A DNA stretch of 64,000 nucleotides from Hanleya hanleyi (GCA_036873755.1 JAVTVY010017477.1:1-64000), one strand, 5' to 3'; positions 1 through 12,640 are shown, counted from the stretch's first letter. Program-made: numbers and translations. Notes: generated from the sequence alone by a model not told the origin.

Positions 1-2062
1 TCTGTGCAGTCATATTCACGTTTCGTATCTCTTGGCAAAGGTCATTCCCACAAATCATTGTACTAAGAATTGGCTGAAAATTAACGGAGATATATTTCCA
101 ACATTAGTTTGAGCCAAGTCGCAAAATTTTACCCACAAGCATGGGTCAGTCCATTGAACAGTGTCTACAGCTAAATAATGCACACGAACATATATGTTTT
201 CTCTGTTGATCCTCTTATTATACAATTACGAATGCAACAATACACATAATTCAGAAAGTTAATTACTTTGTTTTACTACCAGCAGACATCCTAAAGAGCT
301 GGTCCACATCATAAAGTTGTGTTGTTGCTGAGGCCAGTTCAGCAACGAGTAATGATGTTGGTCAATTCCAATAAAGGGTGTTGAATTTTGGTATAACTGG
401 TGTGTGCTAATATTGGTTCAACACCAAATAATGGTGATGGCTAACCCAACTGAACGGTGAAGGTTATAAACCCTAATTATGCAATTTGTCCGCAATAAAA
501 TAAATATCTGATGTGAAATAAATGTTTTTTTGCGCAAGAAAGCAAGAAATGAGTTTGAAGATCACATTTATGGTACATAGCTCCTACATTGGATTTACCG
601 ATGATTCCCTGTTGGAGGTGGGGTTTACGCAAATAAATTCACAATATCCCTCATGCATGACAACCTACAACTTCACAATGTTTCAATCTGTTTCAATCTC
701 TCAATTGTTATCCGTTGCGAATCGCGAGCGAAAAGATCACTTGGCGGGATCCGCCTTCCCAGTAGAAAATATGTGGTTAAACTTAGAATTTAATCGTTCG
801 TGTCTGACCAAACCTTCTAATTTGGGTGGTTTTGTAGTTCAGTATACGGGATACGTTCAGTCATCATGAGAGTACGCGATTTTTTTCTACAGTAAATATT
901 TTCATAAGAAAGTCCGTGTTCTTTTCTAATCTGTTTATTCGTTTAGCTTGTTTCTTCCTATTCAAAGTAATATCTTCTTTTGTGTTTTTGTCTACTAACA
1001 GGTACATATTGATGGCTCAGTTTGTTCCTGCCCTAAATATAATACCCCTCCCCCCCTCCCCAATACACAAACATCTTCTTCTTTTTGCTAAATTTCGGTT
1101 CTCCCTCCTGCCAGTCAGGTTTTCCTGGTGCAATTCTTTTTTAGTTTCTTGCTTTCCAGTCTCTATTCTACTTTCGCTTTATCTCTTCTTCCTTGGTGAG
1201 TATTGTCACCCACTATCCCACAAATTTCTGGTCGTACATAGTCGTAGACCAAATCTGGTTCCGGTTATCTTTCACCTTAATATGCTTACGGAGAACAATA
1301 AGAAGTGTATTCCCCTCAGAATCAACTATTTTCACGAATGCACTACTTCACGGCCCTGTTACTCGAGAATGATGAGACTCAGTGCCTTGAAATTTTTCTA
1401 AGTATACAATATAATATTGTAATTCGTGCCAGTTGAACAATTTCTTGTAGTGGAAGTATTTTATTTTGGTACTTCTGTATTGCACTTGGCCTGGGGCCAT
1501 TTACCCATCTAAAGATACAAGGTCCTATCGGTACGAATTTTCACTGTCGGCTTTTGCAAATTTTATCAATTGATTGGTCGTTTCGAACAGGGGGTGTATT
1601 CAATAAATTCAATGTTTCGGGCCTATATTTCTCAAAATGTTAATATCTGCATGAAAATACAATGTTTCTCCTCGCTATGTTTCTGATACGTGTATGGATT
1701 ACTAGTCCACTAGTTAATTAAAAAGTCATCTATGTGTATCGGATACAGTCCCACATAGTTATATAATATACCGGATATTAACAAGGATAATAATCTAAGC
1801 TGTGCTTCGTCTATTTCTACAGAATAAATATTGAACCAGCATCCCATGAGAGAAGGTTCATATTCGTGAGGCAAAATCAGAACACATAGGGAGCCTGCAT
1901 CCAGACACCGGTTATCAGAACAAATGATAAATTATTTAACCATGTGTACTTACTGATACACGGGGTCCCCTGAGACATCATTAAAAAGTTGCAAATCATT
2001 CATGTCTGTAACCGTGTTTCCCAGGTTACATCACCCAGAGTAACTGTGATCCATCTGTGTCA
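1..2062. other. No recognisable gene; AT-rich intergenic DNA
   Basis: I see no recognisable coding sequence or repeat structure. Open frames of 115 and 161 codons exist at 522-869 and 916-1401, but neither shows a domain or a composition unlike the surrounding AT-rich DNA. Confidence 0.5.
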
Positions 2063-4039
2063 TTATGTCTCCCCCAACTATGTTGGGGGGAGACATCTAG
2101 TGTTTGTGCTGTCTGTCTGTCTGTCTGTCTGGTTGGATGTCTGGATGTCTGGATGGATGTCTGTCCGTCCCCTTGCCTTGTCTGCAAGATATCTTGAGAA
2201 CTACTGGATGGAATTTCACCAAACTTGGATGGAAGCTTCATTGGGATAGCCCCCTCATTTGATTAGGTTTTGGTGTATGTGCGTGCATTCATCCGTGTCT
2301 GGTGTCCGTCCGTCCGTCCATCTACTTGTACATGTATATACAGGGCTTGTCTGCAAGATATCTGGAGAACTACTAGACAGAATTTCACCAAACTTGGATG
2401 GAAGCTTCATTGGGATAGCCCCCTCATTTGATTAGGTTTTGGTGTATGTGCGTGCATTCATCCGTGTCCGTCCGTCCGTCCATCTACTTGTACATGTATA
2501 TACAGGCCTTGTCTGCAAGATATGTTGAGAACTACTGGACGGAATTTCACCCCCACTTGGATGGAAGCTTTAGTGGGATAGCCCCCTCATTTGATTAGAT
2601 TTTGGTGTGTGTGCGTGCATTCATCCATGTCCGGTGTCCGTCCGACCGTTCATCTACTTGTACATGTATATACAGGGCTTGGTCAAGATATCTGGAGAAC
2701 TACTGGATGGAATTTCATCAAACTTGGATGGAAGCTTCATTGGGATAGCCCCCTCATTTGATTAGGTTTTGGTGTATGTGGGTTCATTTATCCGTGTCCG
2801 GTGTCCGTCCGTCCGTCCATCTACTTATACATGTATATACAGGGCTTGTCTGCAAGATATCTGGAGAACTACTAGATGGAATTTCACCAAACTTGGATGA
2901 AAGCTTCATTGGGATAGCCCCTCATTTGACTAGGTTTTGGTTTGTGTGCATGCGTTCATCCGTGTCCGGTGTCCGTCCGTCCGCCCATCTACTTGTACAT
3001 GTATATACAGGCCTTGTCTGCAAGATATCTTGAGAACTACTGGACGGAATTTCACCACACTTGGATGGAAGCTTCAGTGGGATAGCCCCCCTCATTTGAT
3101 TATGTTTTGGTGTGTGTGCGTGCATTCGTCCATGTCCGGTGTCTGTCCGTCCGTCCATCTACTTGTACATGTATATACAGGGCTTGTCTGCAAGATATCT
3201 TGAGAACTACTGGACGGAATCTCACTCCCCTTGGATAGAAGCTATAGTGGGATAGCCCCCTCATTTGATTAGGTTTTGGTGTGTGTGCGTGCATTCATCC
3301 ATGTCCGTGTCCGTCCGTCCGTCTACTTGTACATGTATGTACAGGCCTTGTCTGCAAGATATCTTGAGAACTACTGGAGCCCAGGAATCTCACTCCCCTT
3401 GGATAGAAGCTATAGGTAGAGTTAGCCCCCTCATTTGATTAGGTTTTTGTGTGTGTGCGTGCATTCATCCATGTCCGGTGTCCGTCCGTCCGTCTACTTG
3501 TACATGTATATACAGGGCTTGTCTGCAAGATATCTGGAGAACTACTGAACAGAATTTCACCAAACTTGGATGGAAGCTTCATTAGGATAGCCCCTCATTT
3601 GACTAGGTTTTGGTGTGTGTGCCTGCATTCGTCCGGTGTCCGTTCGTCCGTCCATCTGCTTGTACATGTATATACAGGCTTTGTCTGCAAGATACCTTGA
3701 GAACTATTGGATGGAATTTCACCAAACTTGGATGGAAGCTTCATTGGGATAGCCCCCGCATTTGATCAGGTTTTAGTGTATGTGTGCATGCATTCATCTG
3801 TGTCCGATGTCCGTCCAACCGTTCATCTACTTGTACATGTATATACAATGAAATTTTAGATACGCAGCTTTGTTTAAGATACTTATTGCTACATTCATTT
3901 TATAGCACTTTCCCTTAAATTATGTGCCCATTCAAGGCAAGGTGGGAGGTTGGGGGAGACGTATGTTTTTGCCCAAAAAAACAACCAGCGTAGGCTTCAT
4001 GCCGGAGCGGCAACTCAAGGGTCAAAGCGGAACCTCTAG
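2063..4039 (+). mobile_element. Helentron-like non-autonomous element (HINE), copy 1
   Basis: The 5' end begins TTATGTCTCCCCCAAC and folds into a hairpin with the GTTGGGGGGAGACAT that follows. It is followed by GTCT/GTCC microsatellites and about ten tandem units of roughly 160-172 bp, each containing CAAGATATC, GAGAACTACTGGA, AAACTTGGATGGAAGCTTC, GGGATAGCCCC and a TCCGTCCGTCC run. The 3' part has the subterminal inverted repeat of the 5' end (3949-3964), a short hairpin TGCCGGAGCGGCA (4000-4012), and ends CTAG followed by T. The preceding base is A, so the insertion is between A and T with no target duplication, as in Helitrons and Helentrons. It encodes no protein; frames within the units are repeat artefacts. 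The Pearl elements of bivalves are the closest architecture I know. Confidence 0.75.
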
Positions 4040-4881
4040 TTTTATCTTTGAATATAAGATGTCATAAATGTTACATTCTTGTAAGCACAAAATCTCAGAC
4101 ATTTCTCTGGATTGCTATAGCTACCAATTGGGACCAAGGATAAAACAACCTTAAAATTTGGACCAGTGTAATTCCAGATGTACAGGCATATAGTAAAGCC
4201 CCTTTTTGATAAATCTTGGCCTAATGTAAAGCCTTGGTAACCCAGGTCAATGAGGACTTCTATGAGGAATAATTTTCATAATCTCTCACAAAGTTATCTA
4301 TTTTGAATATGTTCCCTTCAAGGATGTTATGTTGTTTGTTACTTGTTTGCTGGGACAAGAATTTAAGGTCATTAAACAAATCATAATGGCAATTCACACT
4401 TTAGTTCGTATGCGTCAGTATATAATATTAGAAGCAAATTAACTGGAAGTGTGTATCATTAGATAAGATTAGGTACACAGCACTGGCACTCATCAAACAG
4501 CCTACACGACTAGAGTCTAGATTCTTCCACATCCTTACACAGGTAAGATCATAGATGAAAGGCAAAGGCACAACGCGGGTGTCATGGATGAAGGAGAGAC
4601 ACTTATGGTTTTTCGTAGGATTAGTCATCTCTGGCCGTACCTTGGCAGAATATGGGTTTGGCATAGATTTTAGATCGGTCATAATTTTTAGGAGTGGCGA
4701 GTCACATTCTTGACCTCGTGTTTGATCAGAATATACCGTTATTTGACCAAAATGAAAGCCAGGTCAGCAGTCATATATTTCATCCCCTTTGAACTCAGAT
4801 GTAAGTAAAATTGGAGAGACACCCACGTTTCATTCCCTCGAGGACAACCACCAGATCATTCTACAGCATATCTCCCTTATA

Positions 4882-5687
4882 TATGGCAAGCCGTTTTGGT
4901 ATTTATTCATTTATTTTTTATATCAAAAATTCTTTTTTTTGATATCAAAAATAAAAGTTTATTTTTGATATCAAAAATAAAAGTTTATTTTTGATATCAA
5001 AAACACTATTTTTGATATCAAAAAAAGAATTTTTGATATCAAAAATAAACGGTTTATTTTTTATATCAAAAATAGAGGACTACTTACACCAAAATGGAAA
5101 TAATGCGCTCTCCCTTACCAAGATTTATCTCCCATCTTTGTCATCTCAAAAAGTGCTACCATACAAAATAACGGATTCACGGACCTCAACTCAATCTCCA
5201 ACTAAAAAAAATAATAATGCAAATTACACAAATTCTGTCGTTGGTTGTTCATATATTCAAGAGCTATCATTCAATCGAAATTTTCCCCTTGTTTATTGAT
5301 TTACACAATTTTCGCTCCTCAGTCCCGACACTACGCATTTTATAAACACCCGTCATTCGGCGCCAAAAAAATGGAGAACGACTGATTCGGGTAACCCAAC
5401 TCCAGCTAACGCTGTTAGAAATGTTGTACAAAATGTATTGTCAGCTGTACAGGAGGCGAGAGAATCAACAATTATCCGATTAAATACCAAAACGGCGCAC
5501 ATTTATTTTTGATATCATAAAAAAAAAAATTGATATCAAAAATAGAATTGTTGATATCAAAAATAGTATTTTTGATATCAACAATTATCCGATCAAATAC
5601 CAAAACGGCGCACATTTATTTTTGATATCAAAAAAAGAATTTTTGATATAAAAAATAAAGGAATAAATACCAAAACGGCTTGCCATA
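4882..5687. mobile_element. MITE-like element of GATATC palindromes, copy 1
   Basis: The terminal inverted repeats begin TATGGCAAGCCGTTTTGG and end with the reverse complement. The element is flanked by a 6-bp direct repeat CTTATA (4876-4881 and 5688-5693). The related locus at 12.2-12.6 kb lacks the element and reads straight through at this point. The interior is packed with the palindrome TTTTTGATATCAAAAA and also has subterminal ACCAAAACGGCGCAC repeats. The single open frame (4991-5299) is a by-product of the palindromes. A 6-bp duplication fits Polinton or IS3EU-type integration better than most cut-and-paste families, but no transposase is present. Confidence 0.75.
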
Positions 5688-6197
5688 CTTATAAGCTTGA
5701 CTTGTCTGTGAACACGGCGAAGCATGCGTTCGTCCGTTGCTGTTTTTAACGGACCGTTTGAGTAATAGCTGTTATGTACACACGTGCGTGAATAGCTAAT
5801 TACAAGCGTCTAATCCGTCATCCATAATTCAGCCGTCGTCCATTAGAGAATATCCGCGTCCATAATCCAAAGACCTATTCCATATAACAGTATTAGCACC
5901 AAATTCAAAAAGACAATCATAGTATACATAAACATAGGCTTGTTTCCTGCAAGAGAGAAGCGGTCAACGGTTTTCAATGATGCCGGCAAGACATCATGAT
6001 GTTCAAAAGCATATCAAATCATTAATAGCTGATCAGTATTCTTAATCCATAATATTCGTTGTAAAGTGATCATTCAAAGAATGATGTATCTCGATCACGG
6101 TTTGATTGTGACTATTCATATAATTACCATGAGGATCTTCAGAAATGCGTAGGTTCATACGGCCCCTAGCCCCGGGTTAAGCGGAATTAGACACAAG

Positions 6198-7931
6198 TTA
6201 CGAAACGTAGCGCCATAGATCTTGCACGCTACGTACGTATTTTGCTATCAGCATGCGATATGTATCGCCAAATTTGAGAAACTTTGAGTGGAGGCGCTTG
6301 GAGGAATAGCCCTGTTTTATAAGTTTCTTTAACAATGTTTTGTGACGTTGATTGAAATCGTCACAATTAACACAGGATCTAGCAAATGCTACTAGGCGAG
6401 ATATGTATACGCCATATGCAGGTCCCACTGGAATATTACTGTCAGAAAGGGATAGTTTACGATGTCGAAATTGTAATCATCTCTTTTGTCATAAAGTCGC
6501 CGAGAGAGAATGCCCGCTTCATTTTTGTAGAGATATAGATCTAAATATGATGTGCCTGTAGGGCTATCTGTAGTTTCCTTCAAATCAGTGAAGTGGATAT
6601 ATATCACTACTGCTGTCATTTTATATAGCGTTATCCCAGCCTTTGAGAAGATCATTCTATATAGCGTTTGGTGAATGAAGACGGGCTTTGAGATGGTCGG
6701 TTTTGAAAAGCTTTCCATATGAGTAAATATTCATAAGAGAACAGATACAGGTCAAGCCAACGAGATTTTACAAATTATTTTCCGTGGAATACCTATATAC
6801 TTTGCTGATATATTGTGTTGCCAAATTTACGCACCAGATATTTTTAATGAAATTCAGCAACTCTATAAAACAAAGAAACATCCATGAATGATATCTCTTG
6901 TATGTAGTAGAGCTAAAGAATGCTTTATGGCTTCGACAGCATTAATATATCTATGATCAGTTTTCTTGAACACAGATACTATTAATGAACTTAGACGGTC
7001 AATAAGGTCCTGATGAGGGATTGTAGTATAGAGAGTCGAGAAATCCCATGTGGATACATGTCTGTACGGTATGTGACCTTTAGCATCAAGTTCTTCCGTA
7101 AGACATTTTGAGTTTTTCAATATCCACATACATTCAACGCCAGAGTTCTTAGAAATAGTGGCGCAATACCTTTCCCAAAATGCTTTTACCTCCTGAAGGG
7201 CCCTCGTCAATAGGGTTGAAAGAAGCTTGGTGGTGCAGCTTCTAGAACCAGCTATGAATCTAGCTTTGTATGGTGATTTATGCATTTTGGGAGTCCAGTA
7301 TATTTTTGGTATGTCGTTATGATTGGTTGGAAGACAAATACCTCTTTCCCTGAGAAACTTTTTGTGATTGTTAAATAAATCTTCCAGAGTAAATGCAGTT
7401 TGGGAGTAAGTAGACGTATTTGATGAAGGTATGTCTACACTCAATTCTTTAACCAGCACCTGGTAATAGTAATATTTACATATGGATATTATATTATTCG
7501 GAGCTTTGTCTGCTGGGACTATGACGAATTTACTCTGGAGATTTGCTAGAACTTCTTGCGAATTGAGGTTTCTCAGTACTTGTTTTGCTTGGGGAAGAGT
7601 ACTTCTGTCAATATGGCGGGTTGTTTCAACGACCTTGCTCTTGGTGAGGTCCAGCCAATCAGCGAGTACTGTAGGTTCAACTTTTTCTCGCTTAGACCAA
7701 TCAATAACGTACTGTTCCAATGCAGACAGGACTATCTTCTGATCGGCCTTCAGATTTATTCTTCTTGGCTCTCTATATTTAGGTCCTTTCATCAGGAGTA
7801 ATTTCAGATCCTTATCACTCACCATATCAAGAGCACCAGTCACAATATGTTTGCATGGTGTATAGATAAAGTTCGATGATTCACAATCACAACTATAGCC
7901 TCCTGACGTGTATAAGTTCCAGTCAAACTCC
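6198..7931 (-). pseudogene. Penelope-like reverse transcriptase, broken copy
   Basis: The frame reads intact from about 7931 to 6863 and gives the N-terminal cysteine-rich segment (YSCDCESSNFIYTPCKHI), the KGPKYREPR motif, the VPADKAPNNI motif and the FSTLYTTIPH motif that carries the first catalytic aspartate. From about 6860 to 6560 several small insertions and deletions, relative to the intact neighbour at 9765-11517, break the frame across the GIPMGT and YIDD catalytic motifs. The C-terminal part is readable again in shifted frames (to 6198). Residues upstream of EFDWNLYTSGG at the unit junction are not RT-derived. The gene is dead. Confidence 0.8.
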
Positions 7932-8477
7932 TTGTTACTTGTTTGCTGGGACAAGAATTTAAGGTCATTAAACAAATCATAATGGCAATTCACACTTTAG
8001 TTCGTATGCGTCAGTATATAATATTAGAAGCAAATTAACTGGAAGTGTGTATCATTAGATAAGATTAGGTACACAGCACTGGCACTCATCAAACAGCCTA
8101 CACGACTAGAGTCTAGATTCTTCCACATCCTTGCACAGGTAAGATCATAGATGAAAGGCAAAGGCACAATGCGGGTGTCATGGATGAAGGAGAGACACTT
8201 ATGGTTTTTCGTAGGATTAGTCATCTCTGGCCGTACCTTGGCAGAATATGGGTTTGGCATAGATTTTAGATCGGTCATAATTTTTAGGAGTGGCGAGTCA
8301 CATTCTTGACCTCATGTTTGATCAGAATATACCGTTATTTGACCAAAATGAAAGCCAGGTCAGCAGTCATATATTTCATCCCCTTTGAACTCAGATGTAA
8401 GTAAAATTGGAGAGACACCCATGTTTCATTCCCTCGAGGACAACCACCAGATCATTCTACAGCATATCTCCCTTATA

Positions 8478-9281
8478 TATGGCAAGCCGTTTTGGTATTT
8501 ATTCATTTATTTTTTATATCAAAAATTCTTTTTTTTGATATCAAAAATAAAAGTTTATTTTTGATATCAAAAATAAAAGTTTATTTTTGATATCAAAAAC
8601 ACTATTTTTGATATCAAAAAAAGAATTTTTGATATCAAAAATAAACGGTTTATTTTTTATATCAAAAATAGAGGACTACTTACACCAAAATGGAAATAAT
8701 GCGCTCTCCCTTACCAAGATTTATCTCCCATCTTTGTCATCTCAAAAAGTGCTACCATACAAAATAACGGATTCACGGACCACAACTCAATCTCCAACTA
8801 AAAAAATAAATAATGCAAATTACACAAATTCTGTCATTGGTTGTTCATATATTCAAGAGCTATCATTCAATCGAAATTTTTCCCTTGTTTATTGATTTAC
8901 ACAATTTCGCTCCTCAGTCCCGACACTACGCATTTTATAAACACCCGTCATTCGGCGCCAAAAAAATGGAGAACGGCTGATTCGGGTAACCCAACTCCGG
9001 CTAACGCTGTTAGAAATGTTGTACAAAATGTATTGTCAGCTGTACAGGAGGCGAGAGAATCAACAATTATCCGATTAAATACCAAAACGGCGCACATTTA
9101 TTTTTGATATCATAAAAAAAAAATTGATATCAAAAATAGAATTGTTGATATCAAAAATAGTATTTTTGATATCAACAATTATCCGATCAAATACCAAAAC
9201 GGCGCACATTTATTTTTGATATCAAAAAAAGAATTTTTGATATAAAAAATAAAGGAATAAATACCAAAACGGCTTGCCATA
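8478..9281. mobile_element. MITE-like element of GATATC palindromes, copy 2
   Basis: It has the same ends (TATGGCAAGCCG and its complement), the same interior and the same flanking CTTATA direct repeat (8472-8477 and 9282-9287) as the copy at 4882-5687. An identical insertion point in both 3.6-kb units shows it was present before the unit was duplicated. Confidence 0.75.
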
Positions 9282-9764
9282 CTTATAAGCTTGACTTGTC
9301 TGTGAACACGGCGAAGCATGCGTTCGTCCGTTGCTGTTTTTAACGGACCGTTTGAGTAATAGCTGTTATGTACACACGTGCGTGAATAGCTAATTACAAG
9401 CGTCTAATCCGTCATCCATAATTCAGCCGTCGTCCATTAGAGAATATCCGCGTCCATAATCCAAAGACCTATTCCATATAACAGTATTGGCACCAAATTC
9501 AAAAAGACAATCATAGTATACATAAACATAGGCTTGTTTCCTGCAAGAGAGAAGCGGTCAACAGTTTTCAATGATGCCGGCAAGACATCATGATGTTCCA
9601 AAATATCAAATCCGTATCGCTGATCAGTATTCTTAATCCATAATATTCGTTATAGAGTCGTCATCTAAAAATGATGTACCTCAGTCACGCTTTGATTGTG
9701 ACTATTCATATGAGTACCATGAGGATCTTGAAGTACATGGGCTCATACGGCCCCTAGCCCCGGG

Positions 9765-11517
9765 TTAAGCGGAATTAGACACATGGTACGAAACGTAGCG
9801 CCATAGATCTTGCACGCTACGTTCGTATTTTTTTATCAGCATGCGATATGTATCGCCAAATTTGAGAAACTTTGAGTGGAGGCGTTTGGTGGAATAGCCC
9901 TGTTTTATAAGTTTCTTTAACAATGTTTTGTGACGTTGATTAAAATCGTCACATTTAACACAGGATCTAGCAAATGCTACTAAGCGAGATATGTATACGC
10001 CATATGCAGGTCCCACTGGAATATTACTGTCCAGAAAGGGATAGTTTACGATATCGAAATTGTAATCATCTCTTTTGTCATAAAGTCGACGAGAGAGAAT
10101 GCCCGCTTCATTTTTATAGAGATATAGATCTAAATATGACGTGCCTGTAGGGCTGTCTGTAGTTTCCTTCAAATCCAGTGAAGGTGGATATATATCCTTC
10201 ACTGCGTCATTTATATAGCGATTATCCACAGCGAGAAGATCGTCTATATAGCGTTTGGTGAATGAGAAGGAACGGGCTTTGAATGGATCGATTTTTGAAA
10301 GCGCCTGCATATAGTCATATTCATAAGAGAACAGATACAGGTCAGCCAACAGGGGTGCACAATTAGTACCCATTGGAATACCTATATGCTGCTGATATAT
10401 TGTGTTGCCAAATTTCACATAGATATTTTTAATGAGAAATTCAAGCAACTCTATAAACAAAGAAACATCCCATGAATGATATCTCTTGTATGTAGTCGAG
10501 CTAAAGAATGCTTTATGGCTTCCGACATTAATATATCTACGATCAGTTTTCTTGAACACAGATACTATTAATGAACTTATACGGTCAATAAGGTCCTGAT
10601 GAGGGATTGTAGTATAGAGAGTCGAGAAATCCCATGTGGATACATGTCTGTACGGTATGTGACCTTTAGCATCAAGTTCTTCCGTAAGACATTTTGAGTT
10701 TTTCAATATCCACATACATTCAACGCCAGAGTTCTTAGAAATAGTGGCGCAATACCTTTCCCAAAATGCTTTTACCTCCTGAAGGGCCCTCGTCAATAGG
10801 GTTGAAAGAAGCTTGGTGGTGCAGCTTCTAGAACCAGCTATGAATCTAGCTTTGTATGGTGATTTATGCATTTTGGGAGTCCAGTATATTTTTGGTATGT
10901 CGTTATGATTGGTTGGAAGACAAATACCTCTTTCCCTGAGAAACTTTTTGTGATTGTTAAATAAATCTTCCAGAGTAAATGCAGTTTGGGAGTAAGTAGA
11001 CGTATTTGATGAAGATATGTCTACACTCAATTCTTTAACCAGCACCTGGTAATAGTAATATTTACATATGAATATTATATTATTCGGAGCTTTGTCTGCT
11101 GGGACTATGACGAATTTACTCTGGAGATTTGCTAGAACTTCTTGCGAATTGAGGTTTCTCAGTACTTGTTTTGCTTGGGGAAGAGTACTTCTGTCAATAT
11201 GGCGGGTTGTTTCAACGACCTTGCTCTTGGTGAGGTCCAGCCAATCAGCGAGTACTGTAGGTTCAACTTTTTCTCGCTTAGACCAATCAATAACGTACTG
11301 TTCCAATGCAGACAGGACTATCTTCTGATCGGCCTTCAGATTTATTCTTCTTGGCTCTCTATATTTAGGTCCTTTCATCAGGAGTAATTTCAGATCCTTA
11401 TCACTCACCATATCAAGAGCACCAGTCACAATATGTTTGCATGGTGTATAGATAAAGTTCGATGATTCACAATCACAACTATAGCCTCCTGACGTGTATA
11501 AGTTCCAGTCAAACTCC
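9765..11517 (-). CDS. Penelope-like reverse transcriptase, 5'-truncated
   Basis: RNA-templated DNA synthesis for a retroelement. The frame is open from the unit edge at about 11517 to the stop near 9765; no authentic start codon is visible, because the 5' part is missing. Counting from the in-frame codon at 11429, catalytic motif A is FSTLYTTIPH (268-277), the GIPMGTNCAPLLADL motif is at 350-364, and the YIDDLL active site with its paired aspartates is at 394-399. The upstream segment YSCDCESSNFIYTPCKHI and KGPKYREPR are hallmarks of a family common in molluscs and cnidarians. No GIY-YIG endonuclease is visible up- or downstream, so self-integration is doubtful. The Penelope assignment rests on motif recognition only. 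Confidence 0.75.
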
Positions 11518-11542
11518 TTGACAGCATTGAAGTAATAATATA

Positions 11543-11589
11543 TAATATATAGCCCTCACGAGCCTCATACTCGTGAGGACTATATATTA
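11543..11589. repeat. Hairpin at the retroelement boundary
   Basis: A 20-bp stem (TAATATATAGCCCTCACGAG with its complement, one mismatch) encloses a 7-bp loop, just outside the upstream edge of the Penelope-like unit. It may be a minute foldback element or mark the recombination junction. Confidence 0.6.
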
Positions 11590-12164
11590 TTTAGCTAGTG
11601 CGTGAAGGGCTGGTACCAGTATGGAGTACACAAAACTGGATGGAGGGTGGGGATTGGTATTCAATTTTCAGATATATTTTGGAGTGCTGTAAATCTTGAA
11701 TAGGATGCGCCTTACTTACTCCATGCACAAAACAAAGTTCTTAAGGGTCCGATAGACCTAGCCAGAGGCTCCCTCTATACCTTTTATCTTCTCGCTTAAT
11801 TACTCGACAAGCTGTTGACCAGTTTGATCATATTTTTCTGAAAGCTGTTCTTGTGGAGAAACTGGATATTATTATGATTTCGCATTTATTTCAAGAATAA
11901 ATACTTTACACAGCTTTGAACAGTAGTATTTTCGAAAAGTATACCCAATTTTTCACAGCACATATCTTTTACATGCTTGGTGCAAATCAAGGCATATATT
12001 ATTAGCTATCTGAACTAGTGAACTGTGCCACACTTATAATAATTTCGGCATAGAAGTGATTTTATTTTATTCAAGTTTATTTTTAAAAAATGCTAAAGTT
12101 AATAAAAACGCGAATATCTAAAAAAAAAACTAAAGCGAACTTAGAAAATTTGAAGCACGGTTTA
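11590..12164. other. No gene seen
   Basis: AT-rich sequence with no coding signature and no repeat I can relate to others in the window. Confidence 0.5.
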
Positions 12165-12640
12165 GACTTTCCCACAACCTTACACAGTAAGATCGTAGAT
12201 GAAATGCAAGGGAACAACGCGGGGAATCATGGGTGAGAGAGAGACACTTATGGTATTAACAGTGATCATGGGTGTGATTAATTAAGTAAGTTTAATAGGA
12301 TTAGTCCTCACCTCGGGCTGTAACTTGACAGAATATGGCTTTGGCATAGATAGATAGACAGATAGATAGATATAAGATCGGTCATAATTTTCAGGAGTGG
12401 CGAGCTACATTCATGATCTCATATTTTCTCAGAATTGCGCAAATAAAAGCCAGGTCAGCAGTCATATATTTCATTCCGTTTGAACTCAGATGTAAATAAA
12501 ACTGGAGAGACGCCCACGTTTCATTCTCTCGAGGACAACCAAGATATCATTCTACAGCATATCTCCATTATAAGCTTGACTTATCTATGAACAAGGCGAA
12601 GCATGCGTCCGTCCGTTGCTCCTGTTTTCAACGAACCGTT
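12165..12640. repeat. Diverged relic of the Penelope-unit 3' region without the MITE
   Basis: It matches, with many substitutions, the stretches 4505-4880 joined to 5688-5760 (CACAACCTTACACAGTAAGATC, GGTCATAATTTT, CAGGTCAGCAGTCATATATT, AAGCTTGACTT, GGCGAAGCATGCGT). Where the other two copies contain the 0.8-kb inverted-repeat element this one reads ATCTCCATTATAAGCTTG without interruption, an empty site. A GATA/GACA microsatellite (about 12346-12372) interrupts it. Confidence 0.7.

Larger units (their letters stand above)
4336..7931 (-). mobile_element. Penelope-like retroelement unit, copy 1 (decayed)
   Basis: This is the left member of a head-to-tail pair. The stretch 4336-7931 repeats at 7932-11518 at an offset of about 3596 bp with very few differences. 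On the - strand it carries a reverse transcriptase frame (7931 down to 6198) and then about 1.8 kb of 3' non-coding DNA that contains the inserted inverted-repeat element at 4882-5687. Tandem or partial tandem arrangement is typical of Penelope-like elements. Both copies start at the same base inside the coding region, so the true 5' part of the gene is missing from both. Confidence 0.6.
7932..11518 (-). mobile_element. Penelope-like retroelement unit, copy 2
   Basis: This is the better-preserved right member of the tandem pair, with the intact reverse transcriptase frame (9765-11517) followed on the - strand by 3' non-coding DNA and the inverted-repeat insertion at 8478-9281. Similarity to copy 1 stops sharply at CAAACTCCTT on the right. 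Beyond it the sequence is unrelated and begins with a hairpin. Confidence 0.6.

Noticed and set aside
2758..3700. Open frames of 64-91 codons on both strands within the tandem units (also at 15.0-17.0 and 53.1-54.9 kb)
   Set aside because: They arise because the ~165-bp unit lacks stops in some frames. The peptides repeat with the unit, and frames exist on both strands, so they are repeat artefacts.
2063..4039. Regularly spaced repeats suggesting a CRISPR array
   Set aside because: Units are contiguous, about 165 bp long and similar throughout. There are no unique spacers, and the context is eukaryotic.
4991..5299. 102-codon frame rich in LISK repeats (also at 8587-8895)
   Set aside because: It is the translation of the TTTTTGATATCAAAAA palindromes and adjacent AT-rich sequence, with no independent sign of coding.
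6992..7030. CTGATGAG sequence as a possible hammerhead ribozyme core of the Penelope-like element
   Set aside because: It lies within the reverse transcriptase coding region, and the required GAAA core and flanking stems are not in place.
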